A stretch of 64,000 nucleotides of DNA. Origin: an uncultured Eubacteriales bacterium. Lineage in GTDB: Bacteria; Bacillota; Clostridia; Oscillospirales; CAG-382. Within the stretch, counting starts at the first letter, position 1. Every line of letters begins with the position of its first letter. Shown here piece after piece: positions 25,260 to 33,176 of this stretch. The notes beneath the pieces are model-generated. The model did no database searches, had not been told where the DNA came from, and saw only the letters and a list, made by a program, of their open reading frames with translations. Location of the stretch: the NCBI GenBank assembly GCA_934444645.1, contig CAKSCV010000010.1:20886-84885 (forward strand), given 5' to 3'. The position numbers were made by a program, and so were the translations under genes.

Positions 25260-25493
25260 ATGTTTGATGAAGTAAAAAAAATGCTTGTGGACGAAATGTC
25301 CATCGATGCTTCCGAAATAACCGAAGATGCCGAATTTGTCAAGGATCTTGGCTTTAACTCATTGGAGGTTGCCGACCTTGTGGTCATGTGCGAGGAAAAA
25401 TACGGCGTGGATATCGATGAAGAACGTGCGCATACCATTATTACGGTCGGTGATTTTGCAAATTATCTTGCCGAATTATGCGCCGATAAGTAA
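25260..25493 (+). CDS. Acyl carrier protein (NSL variant at the phosphopantetheine site)
   Basis: A 77-residue ACP. The four-helix pattern is clear, with the attachment segment DLGFNSLEVADLV; the modified Ser is present but the usual preceding Asp (DSL) is Asn. The later MCEEKYGVDIDEE segment is typical. AAGGAG lies 9 bases before the ATG. It sits between an acyl-AMP ligase and lnt, 8 bp before the latter, so it probably serves this acyl-handling cluster rather than bulk fatty acid synthesis; that is inference from location. Confidence 0.9.
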   Translation: MFDEVKKMLVDEMSIDASEITEDAEFVKDLGFNSLEVADLVVMCEEKYGVDIDEERAHTIITVGDFANYLAELCADK

Positions 25494-25501
25494 GAAAGCC
25501 T

Positions 25502-27127
25502 ATGACGGAAAAACGGATTTTTGATATCAAACGCTTTTCCGGCTCGAAAACGGCCATGCTTTTGAACGGAATCGTGTGTGCGGTTCCGTTTGTTTTTGAG
25601 CATGCATTTCTGCTGTCTTGGTTTTGTTTTGTGCCGTATGTGCTTTCTTTTTTGAAAGAGAAAAGTGAACTTCGGACAAATCAATTCATTCGGAACAGCT
25701 TTCTTTTCGGGTACGGATTCTATTTTGTCGGATACAGTTGGCTGTGTGAACTGTATCCGCTCGAATATCTCGGCATCGAACCAACCATAGCCCTGCCGCT
25801 CATTGTTTTTGTGGTGGCGATTGTCCCGGCGATTCATGCAGTGCTGCTTGCATTTTGTGCCGCTTTTTGCCGGAAGCTTTCCGAAAAAGCACCGTTTTGG
25901 CTTCGACTTGGGGCGTTCCCCTGTGTTTTCGTGCTTGCGGAGTATTTGCAGAGCCTTGGAACGTTCGCCTTTCCGTGGTGTCGGCTGTTTGTCACACAGG
26001 CCGCAGTTCCTTCTGTTTTGCAGTCTGCATCGCTTTTCGGTTCTTATTTTTTGACCTATTTCATTTTGTTTGTCAACGGTTTGCTGGCGGCGGCGGTCTT
26101 GCTTCCGCAGTTTTGCAGACGCGCTGTCACGCTTGCGCTTGCACTTTTCGGCATTCATTTTTCTTTTGGTGCTGTCCGCCTTTCGAAGATGGAACGTGCG
26201 TATATTCAGAATAATGCCTATTTTGGAGCTGCTGTTTTGCAGGGCAATTATCCGTATAAGTATAAAGAAAACGACTCGGTACAAAGTATGGCTGCGCGTT
26301 ATTTTGCTTTGTGCGACAGCGCGTTAGACGAATTGGAGAAAAACGCCGATGTCCGTGCGCGAACAAATGCGCTTGTCGTCCTGCCGGAAACAGCGATTCC
26401 CGTTACTTTTTTTGATGTTGACAGGGGATATCCGAAACTGTTTGCCGCCTATGCTGAAAAAGAACGGGTTTCGATTGCCGTCGGTGCTTTTTCTTCTGAA
26501 AAACGACCGGATGCGGCAGACCGGGACGTTTACGGCAATTCGGTCTTCGTCTTTACGCCCGACGGAACCATGTCAGCACCGTACAGCAAACAGCATTTGG
26601 TGCCGTTTGGCGAGTATTTGCCGTACCGCCGCTTCTTCGAGCGATTTTTCCCGGCTTTGGCTGATTCCGCCGCTTTCGGCACGGATTTGACTGCCGGAAA
26701 CGGCACTGTTCTTCCGGAAACACCCGTCGGCAAGGTCGGTGTACAGATTTGCTATGAATCGGTGTTCGGAAAGTATTGCCGCGCCCAAGTCAATGGCGGT
26801 GCCGAGATACTCCTTATTTCAACCAACGACTCAACGTTTGGCTCTTCACAGGCACTGCGGCATCATCTTGCTCAAGCACAAATGCGCGCCATCGAGAACA
26901 ATGTACCGGTGCTTCGTGCAGCCAATACCGGCATTTCCGCACTTATTACCTCGGATGGACGCCTTGTTAAAACGCTTGGCGCGGATGAGACCGGCTATCT
27001 TGTCGGACTTTTGCCATACGGAACGGGTTCGACGCTTTACCGCGCGGTCGGCGACAGCATCCTTTTGCTTTTTGCCGCCCTGCTGTTAGCTTCATATTTG
27101 TATCCGAAACTTTCACGCAAAAGATAA
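25502..27127 (+). CDS. lnt: Apolipoprotein N-acyltransferase
   Basis: A 541-residue membrane enzyme of the Lnt family, which transfers a fatty acyl chain from a phospholipid to the N-terminal Cys of lipoproteins. The N-terminal half has about six to eight hydrophobic segments; the C-terminal half is a nitrilase-like domain with the triad Glu in VVLPETAIP (near 295), Lys in PYSKQHLVPFGEYLPY (near 362) and Cys in QICYESVF (near 416). Lnt is standard in Gram-negatives and scattered in Firmicutes. Just downstream of the ligase and ACP it might use acyl groups loaded by them, though known Lnt uses phospholipid. The start ATG is 8 bp after the ACP stop. A strong terminator follows. Confidence 0.88.
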   Translation: MTEKRIFDIKRFSGSKTAMLLNGIVCAVPFVFEHAFLLSWFCFVPYVLSFLKEKSELRTNQFIRNSFLFGYGFYFVGYSWLCELYPLEYLGIEPTIALPLIVFVVAIVPAIHAVLLAFCAAFCRKLSEKAPFWLRLGAFPCVFVLAEYLQSLGTFAFPWCRLFVTQAAVPSVLQSASLFGSYFLTYFILFVNGLLAAAVLLPQFCRRAVTLALALFGIHFSFGAVRLSKMERAYIQNNAYFGAAVLQGNYPYKYKENDSVQSMAARYFALCDSALDELEKNADVRARTNALVVLPETAIPVTFFDVDRGYPKLFAAYAEKERVSIAVGAFSSEKRPDAADRDVYGNSVFVFTPDGTMSAPYSKQHLVPFGEYLPYRRFFERFFPALADSAAFGTDLTAGNGTVLPETPVGKVGVQICYESVFGKYCRAQVNGGAEILLISTNDSTFGSSQALRHHLAQAQMRAIENNVPVLRAANTGISALITSDGRLVKTLGADETGYLVGLLPYGTGSTLYRAVGDSILLLFAALLLASYLYPKLSRKR

Positions 27128-27137
27128 AATGATACTA

Positions 27138-27179
27138 AAAGAACGCTGTCACGGAAGTTTTTTCGTGACAGCGTTCTTT
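27138..27179. terminator. Bidirectional terminator between lnt and the FAD oxidoreductase
   Basis: Perfect 16-bp stem: AAAGAACGCTGTCACG (27138-27153) with 27164-27179. T-rich on the plus side and lying only 3 bp from the stop of the convergent gene. Confidence 0.92.
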
Positions 27180-27182
27180 ATG

Positions 27183-28457
27183 TTACGGCACGATTGCACC
27201 GTGTTTTTCGAGCAGGTTTTTCAAGTCTTCCATCGGAACGGAGCTTGCTTCGGTGTCGGTTGTTACGGCGAGAGCAGCGAGTGCGCCGGCAGCCTGTCCG
27301 GTAGCCATGCAGGCTGCTTCCACGCGCAGCGCGGAAAGTGCCGCTCTGTCTGCACTGATACAGCGTCCGGCGACAAGAAGATTCCGGCTGTCTTTCGGAA
27401 GCAGTGCACCGCGCGGCACGGTCGGGACGATTTCCGGCTCGTGATAGATCTTTTTTCGGCCGTAGGAGCTGGCATCGTGTAAATCGACCGGATAGTAGGC
27501 AAAACAAACATCATCGCCATATCGCTCTCCGGAGAGGTATTTCTCTTGGGTCACGGTTTGCTTGCCGATTATGCGCACTGTTTCGCGAATACCGCATATG
27601 GGACTGAGCCAAGTAAGCTTCAAGTCCTTAAAGGCATCGTATTTCTTGTAGAAGCGAAGCAACCGCAAAATTGCTGCACGGCCTTCGAAAGAATATGCAC
27701 TGATTCCGGCACTTGTGGACGCGTCAATCCCCGGTAAAAACACATGATTGCCGTTATGGCCGCGCGTTGAAAGAAAGCGTGTATCCATCCCGTTTGAGTT
27801 CCATCCGCTGTCGGTATAACGTAAAAGTCCGTTTTTGACGGCAGTGTCATACTCTGCGCGCAACGCGGCAAGCTCTTGGTCGGAAAGCTTGGGGATGCCG
27901 GTGATTTCAGCTGTGTAGGTCGCCGGCTGAACGTCCTTTTCTCGGATAACGTCATATCCTGCAAGACTCACGGCGTTTGCGTCGCCGGTCGCGTCGACAA
28001 GCACCTTGCAGGTGAAATCACGCAGGCCTTCTTTGAGGCAGAGTGTAACTTTTTTTGCGTCATTCGTTTCTTGAATCTGTGCGCACATCGCATCAAACAA
28101 AACAGTAACACCGGCATCCTTTACGGCTTCATCACAGATAAGCGCGTACAAATGCGGATTGAGATGCACTGCCCAGCGTCCTTGCGGACATGGCTCTTGT
28201 GTAGAATAGTCCGGTAAGGGTGTGCCTGCTTCGGCAGCGCATTTGGTTACAAGCTCGTAGCCGATTCCGGCAATGACCGGCTTTCGCCAGGCATAGAACG
28301 GGCCGGGACAGGAGATTCCCGCCTTGGCGAGGGTGCCGCCTAAGATTTCGCCTTTCTCGACCAATAACGTTTGCACACCGGCGCGGCCTGCTTGAACGGC
28401 GGCAATGACGCCGGCTGTTCCGCCGCCGATGATGATGACATCATACGCGGTTTTCAT
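27183..28457 (-). CDS. FAD-dependent oxidoreductase (FAD_oxidored type)
   Basis: A 424-residue flavoprotein. The N-terminal dinucleotide fold IIIGGGTAGVIAAVQAGRAG, then VEKGEILGGT, binds FAD; VLVDATGDANAVSLAGYDV and the C-terminal NLLVAGRCISADRAALSALRVEAACMATGQAAG close the flavin site. The family (as in CoB-CoM reductase subunit A-like and xanthan-lyase-associated proteins) is often found in carbohydrate clusters with unknown substrates. The start has GGAGG upstream. It has its own promoter just before it, downstream of the alpha-galactosidase/EamA operon and on the same strand. Confidence 0.85.
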   Translation of the reverse strand: MKTAYDVIIIGGGTAGVIAAVQAGRAGVQTLLVEKGEILGGTLAKAGISCPGPFYAWRKPVIAGIGYELVTKCAAEAGTPLPDYSTQEPCPQGRWAVHLNPHLYALICDEAVKDAGVTVLFDAMCAQIQETNDAKKVTLCLKEGLRDFTCKVLVDATGDANAVSLAGYDVIREKDVQPATYTAEITGIPKLSDQELAALRAEYDTAVKNGLLRYTDSGWNSNGMDTRFLSTRGHNGNHVFLPGIDASTSAGISAYSFEGRAAILRLLRFYKKYDAFKDLKLTWLSPICGIRETVRIIGKQTVTQEKYLSGERYGDDVCFAYYPVDLHDASSYGRKKIYHEPEIVPTVPRGALLPKDSRNLLVAGRCISADRAALSALRVEAACMATGQAAGALAALAVTTDTEASSVPMEDLKNLLEKHGAIVP

Positions 28458-28485
28458 AGTACGCCTCCAAAGATTTGTTAAGAAC

Positions 28486-28514
28486 AGTATATGTTAAAAT
28501 ACACGGCTTGTCAA
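28486..28514 (-). promoter_or_regulatory. Promoter of the FAD oxidoreductase gene
   Basis: Minus strand: TTGACA (28509-28514), 17 bp, TATACT (28486-28491), directly after the terminator at 28520-28552. Confidence 0.9.
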
Positions 28515-28519
28515 GAGAA

Positions 28520-28552
28520 AACGCCTGAAAAAAAGAGCATTTTTCAGGCGTT
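28520..28552 (-). terminator. Terminator after the EamA transporter gene
   Basis: Arms AACGCCTGAAAAA (28520-28532) and TTTTTCAGGCGTT (28540-28552), a 13-bp stem, followed on the minus strand by TTTTCTC. Confidence 0.85.
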
Positions 28553-28556
28553 ATGG

Positions 28557-29414
28557 TTAAATTCCGAGTAAGCAGATGGCAAGCGTGCCGAGTATGATTC
28601 CGGCATATTGCGAACGCGTTAACTTTTCTTTGAAAAGGAAAAGCGCGGCAAGACCGGACAGCACGATGACACCGCCGTTGAGAATCGGAAAGAGGACAAT
28701 GCTGCTCATTTTTCCGCTCAAATAGAGATTTATGAGATTGACCGCACCGATGATCACACCCGAAATTAACGACGGAAGTGTCGATTTGCTTTTTAACCGG
28801 TAATTGCAGCCGGCTTTGGGGGATAATAGGGTCATGACAGCGAAAATTGCGGTGAGAAACAGAAATGACCAAAGAAGAAAAACGTTTATTTCATCGGCTT
28901 TGTCCGAGTTCTGATGAATCTGTTGAATGATACCGACAAGTCCCCACAGGACAAAGCTTCCGAGTGCAAAAAACAGCCATTTCAGATTGAGGTTTTCGCC
29001 TTTTTTGATGCCGGAACTGAGATATAGGGTAACCAACATCAAAGCAAGACCGATGATCTGAAAGATTCCCGGCGTTTGCCTATAAGCAATCATGCCGAAA
29101 ACCGACGGAATGATCATGCCGAGATAGGTGAATAACACGCTGAACGACATTGAGCCTGTGGACATAGCCATGAGTGAAAAAAACTGTGCTCCTGCCGTTA
29201 CAATGGCGAAAACAAGCGCCAATACAAGCGAATATGCGGAAATTTTGAAGCCGCAGCCGGTGCAGAGAAAAAAGCCGACCGCACCGACGCCGCAAACCGC
29301 ATTGAACAGCAGCGCATCGCGTGTGGTTTTTAAGACCTTGTTTCCGAATTGGTTGTAATAAATATTTTTGAAGGTGTCCGTAAAGACCGATAGGAACAAA
29401 AGAAAATAATTCAT
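28557..29414 (-). CDS. EamA/DMT-superfamily transporter
   Basis: A 285-residue membrane protein with ten hydrophobic segments in two repeats of five, the layout of drug/metabolite transporters. The second repeat ends with FLFKEKLTRSQYAGIILGTLAICLLG, a typical EamA C-terminus (the first half has YRQTPGIFQIIGLALML). It begins 7 bp after the alpha-galactosidase stop, so it is probably co-transcribed and may move the sugar or product of that pathway; the substrate is not readable from sequence. Confidence 0.85.
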   Translation of the reverse strand: MNYFLLFLSVFTDTFKNIYYNQFGNKVLKTTRDALLFNAVCGVGAVGFFLCTGCGFKISAYSLVLALVFAIVTAGAQFFSLMAMSTGSMSFSVLFTYLGMIIPSVFGMIAYRQTPGIFQIIGLALMLVTLYLSSGIKKGENLNLKWLFFALGSFVLWGLVGIIQQIHQNSDKADEINVFLLWSFLFLTAIFAVMTLLSPKAGCNYRLKSKSTLPSLISGVIIGAVNLINLYLSGKMSSIVLFPILNGGVIVLSGLAALFLFKEKLTRSQYAGIILGTLAICLLGI

Positions 29415-29421
29415 ATCAGTT

Positions 29422-31254
29422 TTACTTTACCCGTGTGATTTCAGAAAATGCCACGCGATAGTTTCCGGAAACAGACAGTTCTACACCGTTTTCCGATATA
29501 TCTTTTCCGGAAACAACTTTATTTTCAATGAGATACGTTTGGCAAGCGTCAACTTTTGGATAGACTGTCAGTCTGTTTTGCATGGTCTTGTACGAAAAAA
29601 CGAGAATTTTGCTTTTTTTAACGGTTTCAAACTGCAAAACAAGAATTTTCTCGGTATCGGCAAGAATATGACAAACAGCGTTTTCCCAAAAGGTGCGTTC
29701 TTTTTTGAAAGCGGCAATATGTTCTTTTAAGACTTGCAGCAAGCTTTCGGAAAGCCTTGTTAAGTCGCAGCTGATGCCGATGGGACTGCCCGAAAGAAAG
29801 CCTTTTAAGAAGGATTCATGCACACCGACAACGCCGTCCCAGGTAGCGTCATGCGTCGAAAGAATCTTCTCTTTTTCCGTACCGTCGTATGAAGGAAAGA
29901 AGTTTTCAAACGAGGTGAGTACCGCCCATTTTTCGATGCACTGCGGCGGAAGCCGCTTGATACCTTCCTTGAAGATCCGCATGCCTTCATACGGGCTTTG
30001 ATTGTCGCTTAACCAAAAGCTGTCAAACTGCGACGCGTTTTTTAAATCGACACGCATACCGCCGGACGCACAGTTTTCGAGATAGATGTGCGGATAACGG
30101 CTTTTCAGTTCTTTCAAAAACACTTCATAACCGCGGAAATAGCGGATATAGGCCGATTTTTCAGTGTCGTAATCGACATCTTGATTGAAATCGAATTTGA
30201 TGAATTCAATATGGTATTTTTCAATGTTTTCCGTAAGCACGTCTAAAATCCGCCGGCGTGCGTATGCATTTGAAAAATCCAAAAAGTACAGATTTCCGTT
30301 CGGCGTAAAATAATCTTCGGGATGCGCCTTAAGGGCGTCGGCATTTTTGCTTGCCGATTCGATTTCAAACCAAAGACCGAATTTCATGCCGTGCTGCCGA
30401 ACTTTTTCGGAAATATCAAACAGCTTTCCCTGCAGCTTGCCGTTTTCGTTTTCGCGCCAATCCCCGCGGCTGCTGTACCAGTCACTGCCTTTTCCGAACC
30501 AACCGGCGTCGATGACGAAATATTCGCAGCCAATGGCGGCAGCTTTGGGAATTTGCGAACAAATGAAATCCGGATTGATTCCGTCAAAGTTTGCAAGCCA
30601 TGTGTTGTAAATGACCGGCATTTGCTTTCTCGGATAGTGGGAAAGACAGAATTTATGCAGCTTGGCACAATCCAAATCGGTTGTATTCTTAAATTCATAG
30701 AACAGCACTTCCGGCGTTGCTGTCACCTCATTTGGCTCAAGTCGGAGTGAAAAGTTTTCACAGTTCACACCGATTTCGACAACAGCCTCGGCAACCTCGC
30801 CGCCGAGCGGAATCATTTTTACGCGAATCGTCCACGCATAATCGGCAAGCAGGTGAAAGACCACGCCGCGGCCGGTCTGCTTGTTGTGAATCGCCATAAA
30901 CGGCGCTGCACCGTAAGAAGCGCGAATGCTGCGGGAGGAAACAACAGCTTCGGAGACAAGCGGCTGCCATGCGCCGGTGTTTTCGTTCTGCCAACCGTTA
31001 TATTGGGTGTAAATTTCAAATTCGCCGCTGCCGAGATGAAATTTGTTTTGAAGACAGTTTAGGGTAATCGAACCGTTTGATTTATTCTGTAACGTGCCGG
31101 TGCAGTGAAAAACGCGGCTTTCATCTTCTGTGCAGGAAGCTTCGATTTTCAATGTATCGTTTTCGGAACGTAATGTGTTTGCCGTGTATTTGCCGAAATT
31201 CCCGGAAAGGTTCCATACGTCGTGCGATAAGATTTTTTGTGCAAGTGTTTTCAT
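29422..31254 (-). CDS. Alpha-galactosidase, GH36-like
   Basis: A 610-residue glycoside hydrolase of the GH36/clan-D type that would cleave alpha-1,6-galactosyl residues from raffinose-family sugars or galactomannan. The TIM barrel carries FVIDAGWFG, the nucleophile Asp in FIKFDFNQD (about 354) and the acid/base Asp in WLSDNQS (about 415), preceded by LENCASGGMRVD. The N-terminal beta-sandwich is present but shorter than in the roughly 700-residue enzymes. No signal peptide, so it acts in the cytoplasm on imported oligosaccharide. The start overlaps the upstream isomerase stop by 4 bp. Confidence 0.9.
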   Translation of the reverse strand: MKTLAQKILSHDVWNLSGNFGKYTANTLRSENDTLKIEASCTEDESRVFHCTGTLQNKSNGSITLNCLQNKFHLGSGEFEIYTQYNGWQNENTGAWQPLVSEAVVSSRSIRASYGAAPFMAIHNKQTGRGVVFHLLADYAWTIRVKMIPLGGEVAEAVVEIGVNCENFSLRLEPNEVTATPEVLFYEFKNTTDLDCAKLHKFCLSHYPRKQMPVIYNTWLANFDGINPDFICSQIPKAAAIGCEYFVIDAGWFGKGSDWYSSRGDWRENENGKLQGKLFDISEKVRQHGMKFGLWFEIESASKNADALKAHPEDYFTPNGNLYFLDFSNAYARRRILDVLTENIEKYHIEFIKFDFNQDVDYDTEKSAYIRYFRGYEVFLKELKSRYPHIYLENCASGGMRVDLKNASQFDSFWLSDNQSPYEGMRIFKEGIKRLPPQCIEKWAVLTSFENFFPSYDGTEKEKILSTHDATWDGVVGVHESFLKGFLSGSPIGISCDLTRLSESLLQVLKEHIAAFKKERTFWENAVCHILADTEKILVLQFETVKKSKILVFSYKTMQNRLTVYPKVDACQTYLIENKVVSGKDISENGVELSVSGNYRVAFSEITRVK

Positions 31255-32099
31255 GAATTTGTCTTTCCCATCATAGATTCTAAATGTTTGAGTGATTCAA
31301 AGGCAAAGGCAAAATAGCTTTGGGTAGCCGGGTTTATCTTGTAGTCGATTTCAAGCGTGAGGGGGCCTGTATAGCCGATTTTCTCTATTACCGGCATGAT
31401 TTCCTTCCAGTTGATATGGCCGAGCATGGGGACAAGGTGCTCGTCATCACAATTGAAATTGTCGTGCATATGCGTGATTTTAAGCCGCTTGCCAATGTAT
31501 TTCAACGCCTCGCATTGCTTTAGCTTTGCAAGATTGGCGTGTCCGAAATCCCAGCAAATACCGATGTGCTCGTCGTCAGGATGCGTGGAAAATTCGTCGG
31601 CAAGCTCGCAGATATCTTCGTAATGCATGGAATAGAACCGCCAAAAATGTTGAGTGGGGAAAAACGGCAGATTTTCAAGCGCAATGCCGACATTGTTTTC
31701 GACCGCTGTTTTCAAATAGCTTTCCAAGCAAACGCAGTTATCGTGTTTGGCACGTATGCGGCTGTAATCGCAGGTAATGGATGAGCGCAAATGCATGGCG
31801 GCCCATTTGGCACCAAGCAGGGAGGTTGCCTTCAGACACCGATGAATTGCTTTTTCCATCGCATCGTCAATAGTTTCGGAGGAAACAAGAAGGTTATAGC
31901 ACGGTAAATGTGTTTGGATACATGTTAGTCCGTTTTGGAAAAGCAACGCCTTTAGTTCTTCAATACGCCTTTCCCAATCATCTTGATAGAAAATTTGGCT
32001 TGTTCCGAATCCGAGTGATACATATTTGAATCCGGCGTCTGCCGCGTTTTTCAAGGCAGTATCAGCGTTGTGCTCTTGAATCTGTAAAGCTTTTCTCAT
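31251..32099 (-). CDS. Sugar phosphate isomerase/epimerase-like TIM barrel protein
   Basis: A 282-residue protein of the xylose isomerase-like/AP endonuclease 2 family. Metal-ligand positions are suggested by IALENLPFF, GICWDFGHANLA, ITHMHDN and LTLEIDY, matching the Glu/Asp/His/Glu pattern. Members isomerise or epimerise sugars, often within catabolic clusters; the substrate is not determined. ATG 32099 has GAGGTG 8 bases upstream (an in-frame GTG at 32108 overlaps that site). Being first in the operon before the alpha-galactosidase and transporter, it probably processes the released sugar (inference). Confidence 0.8.
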   Translation of the reverse strand: MRKALQIQEHNADTALKNAADAGFKYVSLGFGTSQIFYQDDWERRIEELKALLFQNGLTCIQTHLPCYNLLVSSETIDDAMEKAIHRCLKATSLLGAKWAAMHLRSSITCDYSRIRAKHDNCVCLESYLKTAVENNVGIALENLPFFPTQHFWRFYSMHYEDICELADEFSTHPDDEHIGICWDFGHANLAKLKQCEALKYIGKRLKITHMHDNFNCDDEHLVPMLGHINWKEIMPVIEKIGYTGPLTLEIDYKINPATQSYFAFAFESLKHLESMMGKTNS

Positions 32100-32123
32100 A
32101 ATAATCACACCTCGTTTTTTTCA

Positions 32124-32184
32124 ATTATACCGCGTCGCAGGACGAAATAACAGTGTAAACCGTTTATAAAAACTGTAAAAACGT
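32124..32184 (-). promoter_or_regulatory. Activator-type promoter with tandem AraC-like sites
   Basis: On the minus strand a good -10 TATAAT (32124-32129) has no recognisable -35. In its place are two similar sequences in direct orientation on the plus strand, TGTAAACCGT (32154-32163) and TGTAAAAACGT (32174-32184), starting 20 bp apart, i.e. two helical turns. A weak -35 with direct repeats abutting it is the usual layout for an AraC-family activator, and the AraC-type gene ends beside it. Confidence 0.6.
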
Positions 32185-33015
32185 CTACAATTTATTTCGG
32201 TACTTGCCGGCCGGGATACCATACTTTTTCTTAAACAGCCGCAAGAAATAGTCTTTATCGGAAAAACCGGTGCTTTCGGCAATCAGCCAGACCGGCTCAT
32301 CTGTTTTTTTAAGCAGCTCTGCGGCGCGGGTCAGCCGTGCGTTTTTGATAAATTCCGCGATTCCGTCCGGCATATAGCTTTTTGAAAGCTTGTATAGCTC
32401 GGCACGTGAAACGCCGAATTTGCGGCAGAGCGTGCTTACCGATAGGTCTTCCTCAAGGTGTGCGGAAATGTAGTCTATGACCGTATAAATGAGCGGCTTT
32501 TCCGCCGCGTACGCCAAATGCTTGAGCCGGATATAAGCATTTAATGCCGTGAAAATATGCGAAACAGCTTGAAGCTGGCTGTCGGAAAAGTAACGGATTT
32601 CGTTGGAATACACAGCTGTGTTTTGATCGACGAGCGGCATTTCGCGGAGCTTTTCGGCAATGCCGGTGCAAAAGTGCTTGCGGTCGGGATCGCTTGTGAT
32701 TTGACCATACATGATGTAGCCGATGACCGTGCCGCCTTCCGTCTTTAACGGACAGGCTGCTTCGGTAAGCCCGGCATGACATTTGCGGATGACCACACCG
32801 TCACACGCGCGGCACTCGTCAAACAGCTTAAGATTGCTTTCGGAACAACGATCGTGGTAATGCGCCTGTATCCGATGGCAAAACGCACAGTTTTCGGCCG
32901 GATACGTGAAAATCTCCTGCAAATCCGTGTCATAGAGTGCTGTTTTGATGCCGGTAATCTCATAAAACGATTTTAACAAATCGTACAGCTCTGCGTGTTC
33001 GGTTTGAAGAGGCAT
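32185..33015 (-). CDS. AraC-family regulator with PocR-type sensor domain
   Basis: A 276-residue regulator. The N-terminal domain (about 1-165) has the PocR layout of a Cys-rich ligand-sensing PAS-like fold (CAFCHRI, RCSESN, CRACDG, YKCHAGL-like RKCHAGLTEAACPL). The C-terminal domain (about 180-276) is an AraC double helix-turn-helix, ending SDKDYFLRLFKKKYGIPAGKYR. Such proteins activate catabolic operons when they bind a small ligand. I prefer ATG 33015 with GTGAG upstream; the frame also opens at GTG 33027. It lies directly upstream of the isomerase/alpha-galactosidase/transporter operon on the same strand and is its likely activator. Confidence 0.85.
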   Translation of the reverse strand: MPLQTEHAELYDLLKSFYEITGIKTALYDTDLQEIFTYPAENCAFCHRIQAHYHDRCSESNLKLFDECRACDGVVIRKCHAGLTEAACPLKTEGGTVIGYIMYGQITSDPDRKHFCTGIAEKLREMPLVDQNTAVYSNEIRYFSDSQLQAVSHIFTALNAYIRLKHLAYAAEKPLIYTVIDYISAHLEEDLSVSTLCRKFGVSRAELYKLSKSYMPDGIAEFIKNARLTRAAELLKKTDEPVWLIAESTGFSDKDYFLRLFKKKYGIPAGKYRNKL

Positions 33016-33106
33016 ACCATCACTCACTTTCTATGGACATTGTAGCATAGGCATACGAAAAAAGCAAGCTCTTTTGTGGCGAAAATGTCATGCGAAAAAC
33101 AAAAAG

Positions 33107-33151
33107 AAGAAGCTGCTTCCTCGGCAATGCCGCAGGTGAAAACAGCTTCTT
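33107..33151 (-). terminator. Terminator of the GH99-like gene
   Basis: Arms AAGAAGCTG (33107-33115) and CAGCTTCTT (33143-33151) with inner pairing in the loop; on the minus strand it runs into CTTTTTGTTTTTC. Confidence 0.75.
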
Positions 33152-33176
33152 TTATATGCATGACTGTAAAAACGTC

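Noticed and set aside
25463..26284. Minus-strand frame over lnt
   Set aside because: Basic, low-complexity translation antisense to a clear Lnt; no ribosome site or family pattern.
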